Assembly: GCF_003014615.1 (NCBI RefSeq)
Contig: NZ_PYGI01000028.1
Span: 1-42,116 of the forward strand
Source of the DNA: Marinobacterium halophilum
GTDB lineage: Bacteria > Pseudomonadota > Gammaproteobacteria > Pseudomonadales > Balneatricaceae
Reading direction: 5' to 3'
DNA length: 42,116 nt
In this document: one piece after another, positions 1 to 7,274 of the stretch
Layout: every line of letters begins with the position of its first letter
Numbering within the stretch: the stretch's first letter is position 1
The notes under the pieces: model-generated
Databases searched by the model: none
Seen by the model: only the letters and a program-made list of their open reading frames with translations
What the model was told of the DNA's origin: nothing
Made by a program: the position numbers and the translations under genes

Positions 1-84
1 CCGGCAACGGCCACATCAGTACAACCAAGGATTGCCACCCGCTGTGGCAGAGGAAAAACTTAACTTATTGTCCGGTATTAGTTG

Positions 85-377
85 ACCACTACAGAAGACC
101 GCCCCGCTCTCTCAACCCAGAACTTCTTTCAGGGCAAGTCATTCTCCGAAGAGGATATCAGACTTGCGTAAAATCGTGCGGCAAGATGCTCAGGCAAACA
201 TCTAACACTCCATCTACGAAGGTCAGATTCGTGATCTGATCGACTGCTATGTAGCCGGTGTAAACATATAGGGTCTGGTTCAAGATTCTTAGCGAGCAGG
301 AACAGCAGGTTGAAGACCGTGAAGTGCCGGGTGTACCCACGGATCGGTTCGGTAAAAACAAGCATGCACAGGCTTAA
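85..377 (+). pseudogene. Unidentified frameshifted gene remnant
   Basis: A protein-like stretch can be followed here across all three forward frames. One frame gives a piece ending FSEEDIRLA at a stop at 169-171. The next continues with KIVRQDAQANI and IRDLIDCYVAGVNI, broken by in-frame stops. A third gives EQEQQVEDREVPG and then DRFGKNKHAQA, ending at TAA 375-377. The pieces read as one hydrophilic protein with at least two frameshifts. I do not recognise the family. Lying directly before the restriction-modification debris, it may be another gene of that locus, but that is inference from position. Confidence 0.35.
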
Positions 378-384
378 AGTCACA

Positions 385-656
385 GGCGCCGATTTGACGA
401 TGGAGCGGATTCAAGGGGCTTTTTGTGCTTGGTGCCGAGAGCGGGCACAAGAAATGTTCCGGCGTCGATTTGACCTCGGGGTTGAAGCGCTACCGTGGGT
501 TCAGATAGCGCGAACTGGCACTTGCTAGAGATGAGAACCCAGTGGGGTAGCAGTTCACCAAAGGGGAAATTACTGCTCAACCCAAACTTGGTGAAAGCGG
601 CAACTCGTTGTGTCGACTACGTGATCCTACATAAACTCTGTCACCTTCAAGAGTAG
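385..656 (+). pseudogene. YgjP-like M48 zinc metallopeptidase, degenerate
   Basis: Two frames together give the conserved parts of a YgjP/DUF45-type metallopeptidase. The first (to about 500) reads AWCRERAQEMFRRRFDLGVE, matching the helix before the core. After a frameshift between about 500 and 528 the second reads MRTQWGSSSPKGKLLLNPNL, then DYVILHKLCHLQE followed by TAG. The family consensus is WGSCS and HELCH, so the zinc-site glutamate is changed to lysine and the conserved cysteine to serine. Frameshift, stop and lost catalytic residue together make this a dead gene. Such peptidases often accompany type I restriction operons, which fits the hsdR-like remnant 330 bp downstream. Confidence 0.75.
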
Positions 657-987
657 TGGAATACGCAACCCAGTTACTCTGTAGAGCTTCTGTAGAGCTT
701 CTGTATTAATTTTCGACGAAAAGAAGTAACTAGGGTCAAAGCAAAAATGCCATTTTTGATAGGTGCTTCCAGTTAAAAACTCCGCAGGACTTCCGTAGGG
801 CTTTTATATAGCTGCACTCGTGCAAGCTTCAGCAAGTTGTTAAAAACGTCATCGGTGGTGCCGAGCCGAGGTAAAACAAGCGAAAAGTGCAGTTCAGTTA
901 ACCTAATGATTAGTATTCCCTGCTTGTAGCGAAACATCGGAGTTAATCGGTGGCAACAAGTGCCAGCCTACAATCCCGATCATTATT
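657..987. other. Non-coding gap inside decayed locus
   Basis: No reading frame of useful length and no recognisable protein segment was found here. By position it should hold the end of the M48 gene and the first part of the restriction subunit, so it is probably the most eroded part of the same locus. A short direct duplication (tagagcttctg twice, near 681-702) is visible. Confidence 0.4.
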
Positions 988-1257
988 TGGCATGAGCTTG
1001 ATGCCAACACGTTCTATATCACCGAGGAGATGAAAGTGCTATCTGCCTAGGGCACACATCACCACCAGCCCGATCTGGTCTGCTTTGTGAACGGTATTCC
1101 GCTGGCCGTGATTGAAACCAATCACCCGGACTCCGGTAATCCCAACAAGGACATGATCGATGAATAGGTTAGCCAGGATCTGAATAACCAGAATAACGAC
1201 GAAATTCTCTACTTCTTTGCATGCACCCGTCATCGTCCCACCGGTGCGCAATTCGAC
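988..1257 (+). pseudogene. Type I restriction enzyme R subunit (HsdR) N-terminal fragment, degenerate
   Basis: One frame reads WHELDANTFYITEEM, then a TAG, then HQPDLVCFVNGIPLAVIET, and after a second TAG VSQDLNNQNND and ILYFFACTRH. The PD(I/L)V-x-FVNGIPLxVIE block is the nuclease-fold signature of HsdR subunits, with the D and E-x-[KN] of the restriction active site. The lysine usually found after VIE is changed here (VIETN). Both stops are in frame. The match ends near 1257, before the helicase domains (an intact HsdR is about 1000 residues), so most of the gene is missing. It belongs with the M48 remnant upstream. Confidence 0.8.
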
Positions 1258-1276
1258 TTTACACCGACAAAAGCCA

Positions 1277-1383
1277 GAGAGGAAATTCAAACTTCCCAGC
1301 CGATAGATAGCAAACCCAAACTTCCGGATTCTTGGCTTTGCGCGAAAACGAGAGGAAATCCAAACTTCCCAGCCTATAGATAG
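1277..1383 (+). repeat. 34-bp imperfect direct repeat pair
   Basis: Copies at 1277-1310 and 1350-1383 differ at two positions and start 73 bp apart. Each begins gagaggaaat and ends atagatag. The pair lies directly after the HsdR fragment. The right copy runs into the palindromes at 1367-1411. The origin is unknown; it may mark a rearrangement junction. Confidence 0.75.
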
Positions 1384-1411
1384 ATATAGGCTGGGAATCC
1401 CAGATCTGGGA
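1367..1411. repeat. Two adjacent palindromes sharing CCCAG/CTGGG arms
   Basis: The first is a perfect 12-bp inverted repeat (tcccagcctata, 1367-1378; partner 1385-1396) with a 6-nt loop. The second is a perfect 14-bp palindrome, tcccagatctggga (1398-1411), starting 2 nt later. All arms share the TCCCAG/CTGGGA core. No T-run follows, so they do not look like terminators. Cruciform or protein-binding roles are possible but unproven. Confidence 0.7.
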
Positions 1412-1921
1412 GTAATGATTTTAGCCACCAGGAATATCCTTCCCAGTAGCTTTAGAAACGAAGTCGGAATCTGACCGGTTATAGATATGGCTCCCGAGGA
1501 GCAGGCCCGAAGAATTTGGCCGCTCAGATGATTCACTCCAACCGAGATACAAACAGAGTCTCATTGCTCATTACGTGAAGACCCATGCAAAACCGGTTTG
1601 AGCTGGTTCAAAATGAAGATGCCATGTAATCCGGAAAATAGATGATTTTAACCTCAAAGGCATCTAGATGACCGAAACCACTATGATAGGAGTTTGATTA
1701 ATTTTAGGGGCAGTTTGACGCGTTCTAGGGGGCTGCCCAACTCAAACCAGTCACGCCAACCAACATATGAATGCATCAGAGAAGTAGGCTTAGTGTGCAG
1801 CTGAGCTCTAATTTTTTATACACACCTAACAGACTGCTGAAAATTTTCTGTTGCAGTGGGGGTTCTACCCCGTTACTGCGGACACTTCTGAAAAGAGGCA
1901 AAATGTGCCAAAGGAGTGTTT
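1412..1921. other. No supported gene; eroded sequence
   Basis: I see no coding region I can support here. Short open stretches exist in several frames but none resembles a known family convincingly. Position 1668 begins a peptide that weakly recalls an IS110 transposase start and stops after nine codons. The last 80 bp probably contains the left end and ribosome binding site (aaaggag, 1909-1915) of the IS3-type orfA that follows. Confidence 0.4.
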
Positions 1922-2263
1922 ATGACCCAACGCAGAAAATCCAGCGCCGAGTTCAAGCGAGAGGCTGTTGCTTTGACCCGTCAACCGGGTGTCAGCTGTC
2001 GTCAGATGGCCTTGGAGATCGGAGTGAACCCAAACGTGTTGTCTCGCTAGCGGCGTGAAGCCGATGAGGCAACCGACAAGGCCTTTCAGGGATCTGGCTC
2101 CCCCAGAGATGAGAAATTGCCTCGTCTGAAGCGGGAGCTAGCCCGGGTTAAAAAGGAGCGTGATTTTTTGCGCGAAGCGGCAGTGTTCTTCGCCAAAGAG
2201 TCATTCTTGTTAGCAGTGATGCTGACACTGGAGCCAGTTGGTCATTCGGTCAGCATAATCTGA
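1922..2263 (+). pseudogene. IS3-family transposase OrfA, nonsense-mutated and truncated
   Basis: The frame starts MTQRRKSSAEFKREAVALTR and runs through a helix-turn-helix (RQMALEIGVNPNVLSR). It meets TAG at 2048-2050 exactly where this family has tryptophan (LSRWRRE), then continues as RREADEATDKAF and KRELARVKKERDFLREAAVF, the leucine-zipper part of OrfA, ending AVFFAKES near 2206. The usual length is about 100 residues, so OrfA is nearly complete apart from the stop. OrfB (the DDE integrase) is absent and unrelated sequence follows to the stop at 2261-2263. The element is dead and its right end is lost. An AAAGGAG ribosome binding site lies upstream. Confidence 0.85.
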
Positions 2264-2268
2264 CCATA

Positions 2269-2607
2269 TCATTGCGCACCTAGATGCACTGACTGGCCAT
2301 CCTGATCCACCAGACTCACCAGTTCTATTTCATCTGACAGACGTCAGCCCTGGAGCTGATTGCGAAGAGGCACGATGGTATTGGCATGCTGCTCACGCTA
2401 TGCCCTCCGCTCTTGGCTAGACGAACCGGACAGCCGGGTGCGATAGGAGATACCTGTACCTGGGTCGCCAACATTGCCTCAGAGGTCATTTTTGCCCAAG
2501 GTAACAGATACGCCTCGAACACCAGCGGAAAGGCTGACTACACGCTTACCGAGGTTGAGCCGGATGCCCGGAGCCAGATCGATGGTACTACGAAACCGAA
2601 AAGCCAT
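2269..2607 (-). pseudogene. DUF4236 family gene, nonsense-mutated
   Basis: Read on the minus strand from ATG at 2607 the frame gives MAFRFRSTIDLAPGIRLNLG, then KRVVSLSAGVRGVSVTLGKN, the characteristic N-terminal domain of DUF4236 proteins. TGA at 2481-2479 replaces the usual residue before GNVG, and the frame continues GNVGDPGTGISYRTRL. Further stops follow (first at 2400-2398), but the frame still yields DEIELVSLVDQDGQ, like the C-terminal part of the family. The function of the family is unknown. The 3' end abuts the IS3 remnant, which may have disrupted it. Recognition of the N-terminal domain is strong; the tail is less certain. Confidence 0.75.
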
Positions 2608-2659
2608 AGGTGTGTATAGAACATCACTTGTTGTAGTGATCGTCAAATCAAGGGGTTAG

Positions 2660-2996
2660 TCAGACCAGCTTACCATGTTCCAGTCTTACGCGGCGGTGCC
2701 CTAGGCGACTGAGCATCAGCCACTCCAGTGACTCAATTTTGAACTCCAATATACACAAAGCATGGTGGTCAGCTAATAGTGGTGTTCGTTCTGTAAGCTC
2801 GCTGCCAGGAGCATAAGCGGTGAGGTAATCTCCAGCCGCAGCTGTTCGCCTGATACACGCCCAGATAGCAGCAACCTGATCACTGTTGATATCGATAGTT
2901 ACAGTTGTTCTAGCGCGTAATTACCACTGCCGGCTGGGACACCAAAAAACCAGTTGGGCCTGAGTATTGGCCTGCAGCTGGGTTACCTTCGGGCTG
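2660..2996 (-). pseudogene. Alr4036-like FMN-binding oxidase (PPOX fold) fragment
   Basis: The minus-strand frame gives SPKVTQLQANTQAQLVFWCP, then SRQW-TAA-LRARTTVTI, DQVAAIWACI, AAGDYLTAYAPGSELTE, and finally ESLEWLMLSRLGHRRVRLEH before the stop at 2660. This order (AxLVFWxP, QxR, YxxxxPGSxL, HRRxR) is typical of pyridoxamine-5'-phosphate-oxidase-like proteins of the Alr4036 type. The TAA replaces the glutamine expected in W-QLR. The N-terminus is missing and the usual final W-x-x-x-W-L-x-P segment is cut off. It lies 52 bp upstream of the DUF4236 remnant on the same strand. The call rests on motif memory without an alignment. Confidence 0.55.
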
Positions 2997-3015
2997 GCTG
3001 ATCAGTAAACACCTA

Positions 3016-3045
3016 ATGCATTAACTCGCCATTGAATTAATGCAT
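3016..3045. promoter_or_regulatory. 9-bp inverted repeat upstream of alpA-like gene
   Basis: Arms ATGCATTAA (3016-3024) and TTAATGCAT (3037-3045) are separated by 12 nt in an AT-rich stretch without genes. The symmetry and the position about 285 bp before the AlpA-like start suggest an operator or integrase/excisionase accessory site, but no function is shown. The rest of 2997-3275 shows nothing else I can name. Confidence 0.35.
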
Positions 3046-3329
3046 CAGCCTTTAATACATCCTTTATGTGAGGTAGTACAGCCATGAAATGGATTTTATA
3101 GTTGAAAGGCTCCAACTTTAAATAGGAAAAATTTGTAGATAATTGAATTATCGCGACTTATTGGAAAATATTCGCATCTACCCTCCCCGAATATCTGATA
3201 AATATATCCCTATAGCAAAGACCGCTATGTTTTTGGCTCTGCGTCACTACGCAAAGAGATCATGCGGTTTGATCCATGAGCACCTCAGATCTTGACGTAG
3301 AAGTTGCCAACTTAAAGAGGATGTTAGAT

Positions 3330-3548
3330 ATGACTGAAAAAATGTTGAAAATTAACGAGCTTGAACAGCTGATCAGCATCAGCGAAAGCACAATTTACAA
3401 GCTGGTCAAAAAAGGGCTGTTTCCAGAACAGGTGCGCATCAGCACTCGATGTGTGCGCTGGCGCCTTTCCGAAGTTCAGGAATGGATGCAGCTTGGACAA
3501 AACTCCTGGAAAAAGAAACAGGCCAATCAGAAGAACGAGGCGGCCTAG
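3330..3548 (+). CDS. AlpA-family excisionase-like DNA-binding regulator
   Basis: A 72-residue protein with a MerR-like winged helix-turn-helix: ISISESTIYKLVKKGLFPEQ, then RISTRCVRWRLSEVQEWMQ, followed by a lysine-rich tail. This is the AlpA/phage excisionase fold; such proteins regulate integrase or act as recombination directionality factors in P4-like elements. An upstream ATG at 3276 would add 18 residues. I prefer ATG 3330 because AAAGAGG lies 9 nt before it and the shorter length fits the family. The gene converges on the integrase and overlaps its 3' end by 4 bp. It appears intact, unlike everything to its left. Confidence 0.8.
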   Translation: MTEKMLKINELEQLISISESTIYKLVKKGLFPEQVRISTRCVRWRLSEVQEWMQLGQNSWKKKQANQKNEAA

Positions 3549-4837
3549 CCCCGCCTCACAAGTGCCTGCAGGTACGCCGTCCATTGATCCATGGCACGGC
3601 GTTTTTCTTTAAGGTAGTCATATTTGTCGTAGTTCTTTTGAGCAGCGGTATCGATTTCATCATGTTGCTGAAGCATGTCACGATATAAACGATCAATGCC
3701 GCACTTACTCATCAGCGTTTTGCAGGTTCGACGTAAATCCCTGGGTGTGAACGGCTCAATATCGTCATACTCTTGAGTATAAGTATGACAACACTGGATC
3801 AAGCCATTGATCGACGCCGGTTTATCATCATGATCCCTGTGCGGCCAAAGGAAACGGCCATCGCCGCCCAGTAACCGACCTTCCTCATACAGCTCAATCG
3901 CTAGGTCAGACAGTGGTACAACGTGGGCTCCACGCCGCTGAATCTTGATTCGATCTAGCGGAATCTCAAACAGCCTGTTGTTCAGATCCCACTCGGAATG
4001 CTCGGCGTGATATAGCTCAATGACTCGCTGGCCGGCCAAGGCAAGCTGCAGCTTGAAATACAAATGGTGCATGCGGTTGCGCATTTTGGTACGCGGCAGG
4101 TTCCATAGTATTGTCACCTCCTCCTCAGTTAAGGTCCGATGCTTGGGCTGTGAGCCTTTCGGTACTGGCAACGGAATATCACGCATGATATTTGAGGTGA
4201 TGCCGTAGCGTACAGGTTCGCCGAACCGCTCCGGTGCATTGTCCTGATCTATGGCATAGCGTAGACAGCTTTTAAGGCGGCCGTGCAGATTATTCGCCTT
4301 GAAGCGCGCACCTCGGTCTATGACTCGCTTTAGCAGCGCACGGGCATGATCCTGCGTGAAATCACGCGCCAGCAGGCTCAAATCAACGTACGGCTTGATA
4401 TCGCTGTCGAACATCCAACGCAGCTGATTCAATGACTTTATCTTGGTCTGCAGTTTGATGCTGGAATAGAAGTCATCCCACAGCTCCAAAAAGGTTCGCA
4501 GCCCTGCTCGCTGCCTGTGCTCTTCTTCCTGCTGGATCGCTTCATCCATCTCACACCGCTCCCGCTCCGCCTTGGGGCAGATACCCTGCTGGACTTGAGC
4601 TGATAACCGGATGAACTCCTGCCCCGCATCTGCTAAGGTCATCGCCCCATAATTACCGATACCCATTTGCCTGCGGCGCTTGCTGTGGAAATACTGGATC
4701 AGGAACTGCTTACGACCACTGGTGTAAACCTTGACCTGAAACCGACCTCCGCATCGCTCGGCTGATTCCTCGGTAATGATGTATGGTTTATCCTGAGCTT
4801 TAAGAGCTTTAATATAATGATCGCTAAGCTGTGCCAT
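3545..4837 (-). CDS. P4-type tyrosine recombinase/integrase
   Basis: A 430-residue site-specific recombinase. It has an N-terminal arm-binding DUF4102-like domain (about 1-95), a SAM-like core-binding domain (about 113-205) and a C-terminal catalytic domain (about 235-415). Catalytic candidates are R271 (LALAGQRVIELY), R369 (DLRRT), H392 (LQQHDE) and the nucleophile Y403 (KNYDKYDYL). The box-II histidine, usually HDLRRT, is arginine here (TPRDLRRT, residue 366). The length is normal and no frameshift is seen, so it may be active and may mark the end of the island. Start ATG 4837 has GGAG about 10 nt upstream. The target site is not evident. Confidence 0.92.
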   Translation of the reverse strand: MAQLSDHYIKALKAQDKPYIITEESAERCGGRFQVKVYTSGRKQFLIQYFHSKRRRQMGIGNYGAMTLADAGQEFIRLSAQVQQGICPKAERERCEMDEAIQQEEEHRQRAGLRTFLELWDDFYSSIKLQTKIKSLNQLRWMFDSDIKPYVDLSLLARDFTQDHARALLKRVIDRGARFKANNLHGRLKSCLRYAIDQDNAPERFGEPVRYGITSNIMRDIPLPVPKGSQPKHRTLTEEEVTILWNLPRTKMRNRMHHLYFKLQLALAGQRVIELYHAEHSEWDLNNRLFEIPLDRIKIQRRGAHVVPLSDLAIELYEEGRLLGGDGRFLWPHRDHDDKPASINGLIQCCHTYTQEYDDIEPFTPRDLRRTCKTLMSKCGIDRLYRDMLQQHDEIDTAAQKNYDKYDYLKEKRRAMDQWTAYLQALVRRG

Positions 4838-4869
4838 GAAAGTTGAACTCCATCTTGGTCACAGTAGGA

Positions 4870-4893
4870 GTGGCAGTAATGGTGGCAGTTATG
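4870..4893. repeat. Tandem 12-bp repeat upstream of integrase (candidate arm-type site)
   Basis: Two adjacent copies, gtggcagtaatg (4870-4881) and gtggcagttatg (4882-4893), differ at one position and lie 33 bp before the integrase start. GTGGCA-type tandem motifs close to P4-type integrase genes often serve as arm-binding sites. The attachment core should then lie between here and luxS (about 4900-4990). Its identity cannot be set without an empty-site genome. Confidence 0.45.
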
Positions 4894-5009
4894 GACGCGA
4901 GATTGGCGCACCAAGAAACCTCCCCTAACGCTTAAGTATGCAAGTGCAAGCCAGTAAGACTCTGGTTTTAAAGGTCTTATAGCTGAACATGAGAACTATG
5001 GAGAACAAC

Positions 5010-5489
5010 ATGAACGTCGAGTCCTTCAATTTTAACCATACCAAGGTTGTTGCACCTTACGTGCGACTGGTAGGCGTGACGGAAGGCAAGCAGGATAAAG
5101 TCCACAAATATGACGTGCGCTTCTGCCAGCCGAATCAGGCACACATGCCGATGCCATCCCTGCATTCACTGGAGCATATGATTGCGGAACTGATCCGCAA
5201 CCACCTGGACTGCGTGCTGGATTTCAGCCCGATGGGCTGTCAGACAGGCTTTTACCTGTCCGTGCTTAACCACGATGACTACAGTGAAATCCTGGATGTC
5301 TTCGCACGCACCCTGGAAGATGTCCTCGTTGCCACGGCCGTGCCGGCCTGCAATGAACTGCAGTGTGGCTGGGCGGCCAGCCATGATCTGGAAGGCGCCA
5401 AGGCCATTGCGCGCGACATGCTGAATCGCCGCAGCGAATGGCCTCAGGTCTTTGTTGATGAAAATGATCCGGACAACTGGCTGTCCTGA
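5010..5489 (+). CDS. luxS: S-ribosylhomocysteine lyase LuxS
   Basis: A 159-residue cytoplasmic enzyme that cleaves S-ribosylhomocysteine to homocysteine and DPD, the precursor of autoinducer-2, as part of the activated methyl cycle. The metal-binding signature H52-SLE-H56 and C119 ([13 protein letters not shown]) are present, as is the active-site cysteine C77 ([10 protein letters not shown]). The N-terminus [20 protein letters not shown] is typical. ATGs at 4989 and 4998 are in frame, but GGAG 6 nt before ATG 5010 and the family length favour 5010. It lies immediately outside the integrase end of the island and converges on truC with an 11-bp gap. No sign of truncation. Confidence 0.96.
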   Translation: MNVESFNFNHTKVVAPYVRLVGVTEGKQDKVHKYDVRFCQPNQAHMPMPSLHSLEHMIAELIRNHLDCVLDFSPMGCQTGFYLSVLNHDDYSEILDVFARTLEDVLVATAVPACNELQCGWAASHDLEGAKAIARDMLNRRSEWPQVFVDENDPDNWLS

Positions 5490-5496
5490 TCATCCA

Positions 5497-5530
5497 CCGG
5501 TTATCGCTGCGTGACGCTGGCGGTAACCGG
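5497..5530. terminator. Inverted repeat between luxS and truC
   Basis: An 11-bp stem with one G-U pair (ccggttatcgc, 5497-5507; gcggtaaccgg, 5520-5530) and a 12-nt loop spans the gap between the converging genes and overlaps the truC 3' end. No T-run follows, so terminator function is only likely from position. Confidence 0.35.
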
Positions 5531-6283
5531 ATACCCCTCGTGCCAGCCTAGCTGACCAAACAGCTGCTCAACATCCTCCCCTACGCCCGCCTCGATCCTG
5601 ATGACGGTATCAGTTACCGGATGTACAAATTCAAGACCTACCGCCATCAATAACAGACGATGACTATCGAAGTGATCACGGAATAACCGGTTGTGACGCC
5701 CCTCCCCGTGCGTGGTATCGCCAACAAGTGGGTGCATGATATGCCGCATATGGCGACGTATCTGATGTTTGCGTCCTGTCGAAGGCTTCACTTCTACCAG
5801 TGAATAGCGTGCTTCGGGGTAACGACTGATCGGGATCGGTAAGCTGACGGTCGCGATGCGCCGAAACGCTGAGACTGCCTCTTTAGGCTCTTTGTCAGGA
5901 TTGGCATGAGGCTCTGCATGCTTGTCATGGATCGGTTTGAGCGCATAATCGATTACACCCGCTTCGTCTGGCCATCCGCGTACAACACACAGGTAGGTTT
6001 TCTGTATTCGGCGCTCAACAAACTGCGCTTGCAGCTGCTGGGTCACTGTTTTGTTACGCGCGAACAGGATGACCCCAGAAGTAGCCCTATCCAGGCGGTG
6101 AACAGTGTGAATCGTCTCGCCCGGATACCGTTCCTTGAGCAGTGACACCAGATTGGGTGTTCTGGCAGGTGCAATCCAGCTGGGATGAACCAGCAACCCT
6201 GCCGGTTTATTCACTGCAAACAGGTAATCATCTTCATACAGAATATCGAGCGGCGTAGATTCAGGCAGCGTAGATTCAGACAC
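5501..6283 (-). CDS. truC: tRNA pseudouridine(65) synthase TruC
   Basis: A 260-residue RluA-family pseudouridine synthase, the same length as E. coli TruC, which modifies U65 of tRNAs. The catalytic motif is HRLDRATSGVILFARN, with the aspartate of RLD as nucleophile. The C-terminal block TGRKHQIRRHMRHIMHPLVG is also typical. An upstream extension to 6418 would run through the tRNA-Ser gene and is not credible. GTG at 6283 gives the standard N-terminus VSESTLPES then LDILYEDDYLFAVNKPAGLL. No strong ribosome binding site is visible. It follows the tRNA on the same strand and may be partly co-transcribed with it. Confidence 0.92.
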   Translation of the reverse strand: MSESTLPESTPLDILYEDDYLFAVNKPAGLLVHPSWIAPARTPNLVSLLKERYPGETIHTVHRLDRATSGVILFARNKTVTQQLQAQFVERRIQKTYLCVVRGWPDEAGVIDYALKPIHDKHAEPHANPDKEPKEAVSAFRRIATVSLPIPISRYPEARYSLVEVKPSTGRKHQIRRHMRHIMHPLVGDTTHGEGRHNRLFRDHFDSHRLLLMAVGLEFVHPVTDTVIRIEAGVGEDVEQLFGQLGWHEGYPVTASVTQR

Positions 6284-6321
6284 GAGGAACTCACAAGCGG
6301 GAGAGAGGTCACAGAGTAGTG

Positions 6322-6409
6322 TGGCGGAGGGACAGGGATTCGAACCCTGGGAGCCTCTCGACTCGTCGGTTTTCAAGACCGGTGCTTTCGACCACTCAGC
6401 CATCCCTCC
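6322..6409 (-). tRNA. tRNA-Ser(UGA)
   Basis: On the minus strand the sequence begins GGAGGGATGGCTGAGTGG and ends with CCCTCC and an encoded GCCA tail. Acceptor, D, anticodon, long variable and T arms can all be drawn. The anticodon loop CTTGAAA gives anticodon TGA, reading UCA serine codons. The long variable arm (GAGTCGAGAGGCTC) fits a class II serine tRNA. Length is 88 nt including CCA. Confidence 0.97.
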
Positions 6410-6524
6410 ACACGGCATGGAATTCTACTGGGAATCTTTTTGAAGTCAAACGATCAAAAGTATTGAAAAAACGGTACAAACCCTCATCATTGCATTCAGA
6501 AGGAAATCACACACGAGGTTTATG

Positions 6525-7205
6525 ATGGATAACATTCGTACAATCGATGGCCGCTCATCTGATGCGGTTCTGGAGACCAACAAGGTCATCCGCAACACCT
6601 ATATGCTGCTGGCGATGACGCTGGTGTTCAGCGCTGTGACGGCGGGGATATCCATGGCGATCAACCCTCCTTTCATGGTGTATCTGGGTAGTGTACTGCT
6701 CAGCTTTGTACTGCTGTTCGTCATTAATCGCAAACAGAACAGTGCAGCCGCCCTGCCGCTGACGTTTGCCTTCACTGGCCTGCTCGGTTTTGGCTTGGGC
6801 CCAATCCTGAATCACTACCTGGCATTGCCGAACGGTGGCCAGATTGTGATGACCGCCATGGGCATGACTGCAGTTACCTTCCTGGGCCTGTCTGCATATG
6901 TGCTGACATCCCGTAAGGATTTCAGCTTCATGGGTGGGTTCCTGGCTGCAGGCTCCATGATCTTGATTGTTGCCATGATCGCACTGTTCGTGCTGCCGCT
7001 GTTCGGTGTCGATATCTCTGGCATGCAGCTGGCCTTTTCCGGCGCTGTTGTGCTGCTGATGTCCGGTTTCATCCTGTATGACACCAGCAACATCGTCAAC
7101 GGTCGCTACACCAACTACATTATGGCGACTGTGGGCCTCTACCTGAGTATCTATAACCTGTTGGTACACCTGTTGACCCTGGTTGGCGTACTCAGCGACG
7201 ACTGA
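6525..7205 (+). CDS. yccA: Bax inhibitor-1/YccA family inner-membrane protein
   Basis: About 226 residues with seven hydrophobic segments (roughly 26-46, 50-68, 75-95, 103-125, 133-160, 167-185, 200-222) and the BI-1 family pattern. E. coli YccA interacts with the FtsH protease and modulates degradation of membrane proteins; that role is inherited from the family. The N-terminus MDNIRT...TNKVIRNTYMLL aligns well with E. coli YccA (MDRI...THKVLRNTYFLL). ATGs at 6522 and 6525 are both possible; GAGG sits 6 nt before 6525, which I prefer. The gene is followed by a hairpin and then tusDCBE. Confidence 0.93.
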   Translation: MDNIRTIDGRSSDAVLETNKVIRNTYMLLAMTLVFSAVTAGISMAINPPFMVYLGSVLLSFVLLFVINRKQNSAAALPLTFAFTGLLGFGLGPILNHYLALPNGGQIVMTAMGMTAVTFLGLSAYVLTSRKDFSFMGGFLAAGSMILIVAMIALFVLPLFGVDISGMQLAFSGAVVLLMSGFILYDTSNIVNGRYTNYIMATVGLYLSIYNLLVHLLTLVGVLSDD

Positions 7206-7220
7206 TTCAGGCATATATTC

Positions 7221-7255
7221 ATAGCCCTGCAAACCGGTAAGGATTGCGGGGCTAT
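7221..7255 (+). terminator. Hairpin after yccA
   Basis: A 12-bp stem with one G-U pair (atagccctgcaa, 7221-7232; ttgcggggctat, 7244-7255) and an 11-nt loop, followed by the weakly T-rich ttgcattt. It probably ends or attenuates the yccA transcript just before tusD. Confidence 0.55.
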
Positions 7256-7274
7256 TTGCATTTCAGGCCACGCA

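Noticed and set aside
1668-1697. A nine-codon peptide resembling an IS110 transposase start
   Set aside because: Too short, followed by a stop and no further matching sequence in any frame.
385-2996. Repeated in-frame TAG/TAA at conserved positions, suggesting stop-codon reassignment
   Set aside because: Frameshifts, TGA stops and lost catalytic residues accompany them, and the intact genes of the window do not read through stop codons; ordinary decay explains the pattern.
6322-6409. tRNA-Ser as attachment site of the integrative element
   Set aside because: luxS and truC, both core genes, lie between the tRNA and the integrase, and no repeat of the tRNA 3' end was noticed near the integrase.
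6284-6418. Longer truC start running through the tRNA
   Set aside because: The added 45 residues are a translation of the tRNA-Ser gene and its flank and do not resemble TruC.
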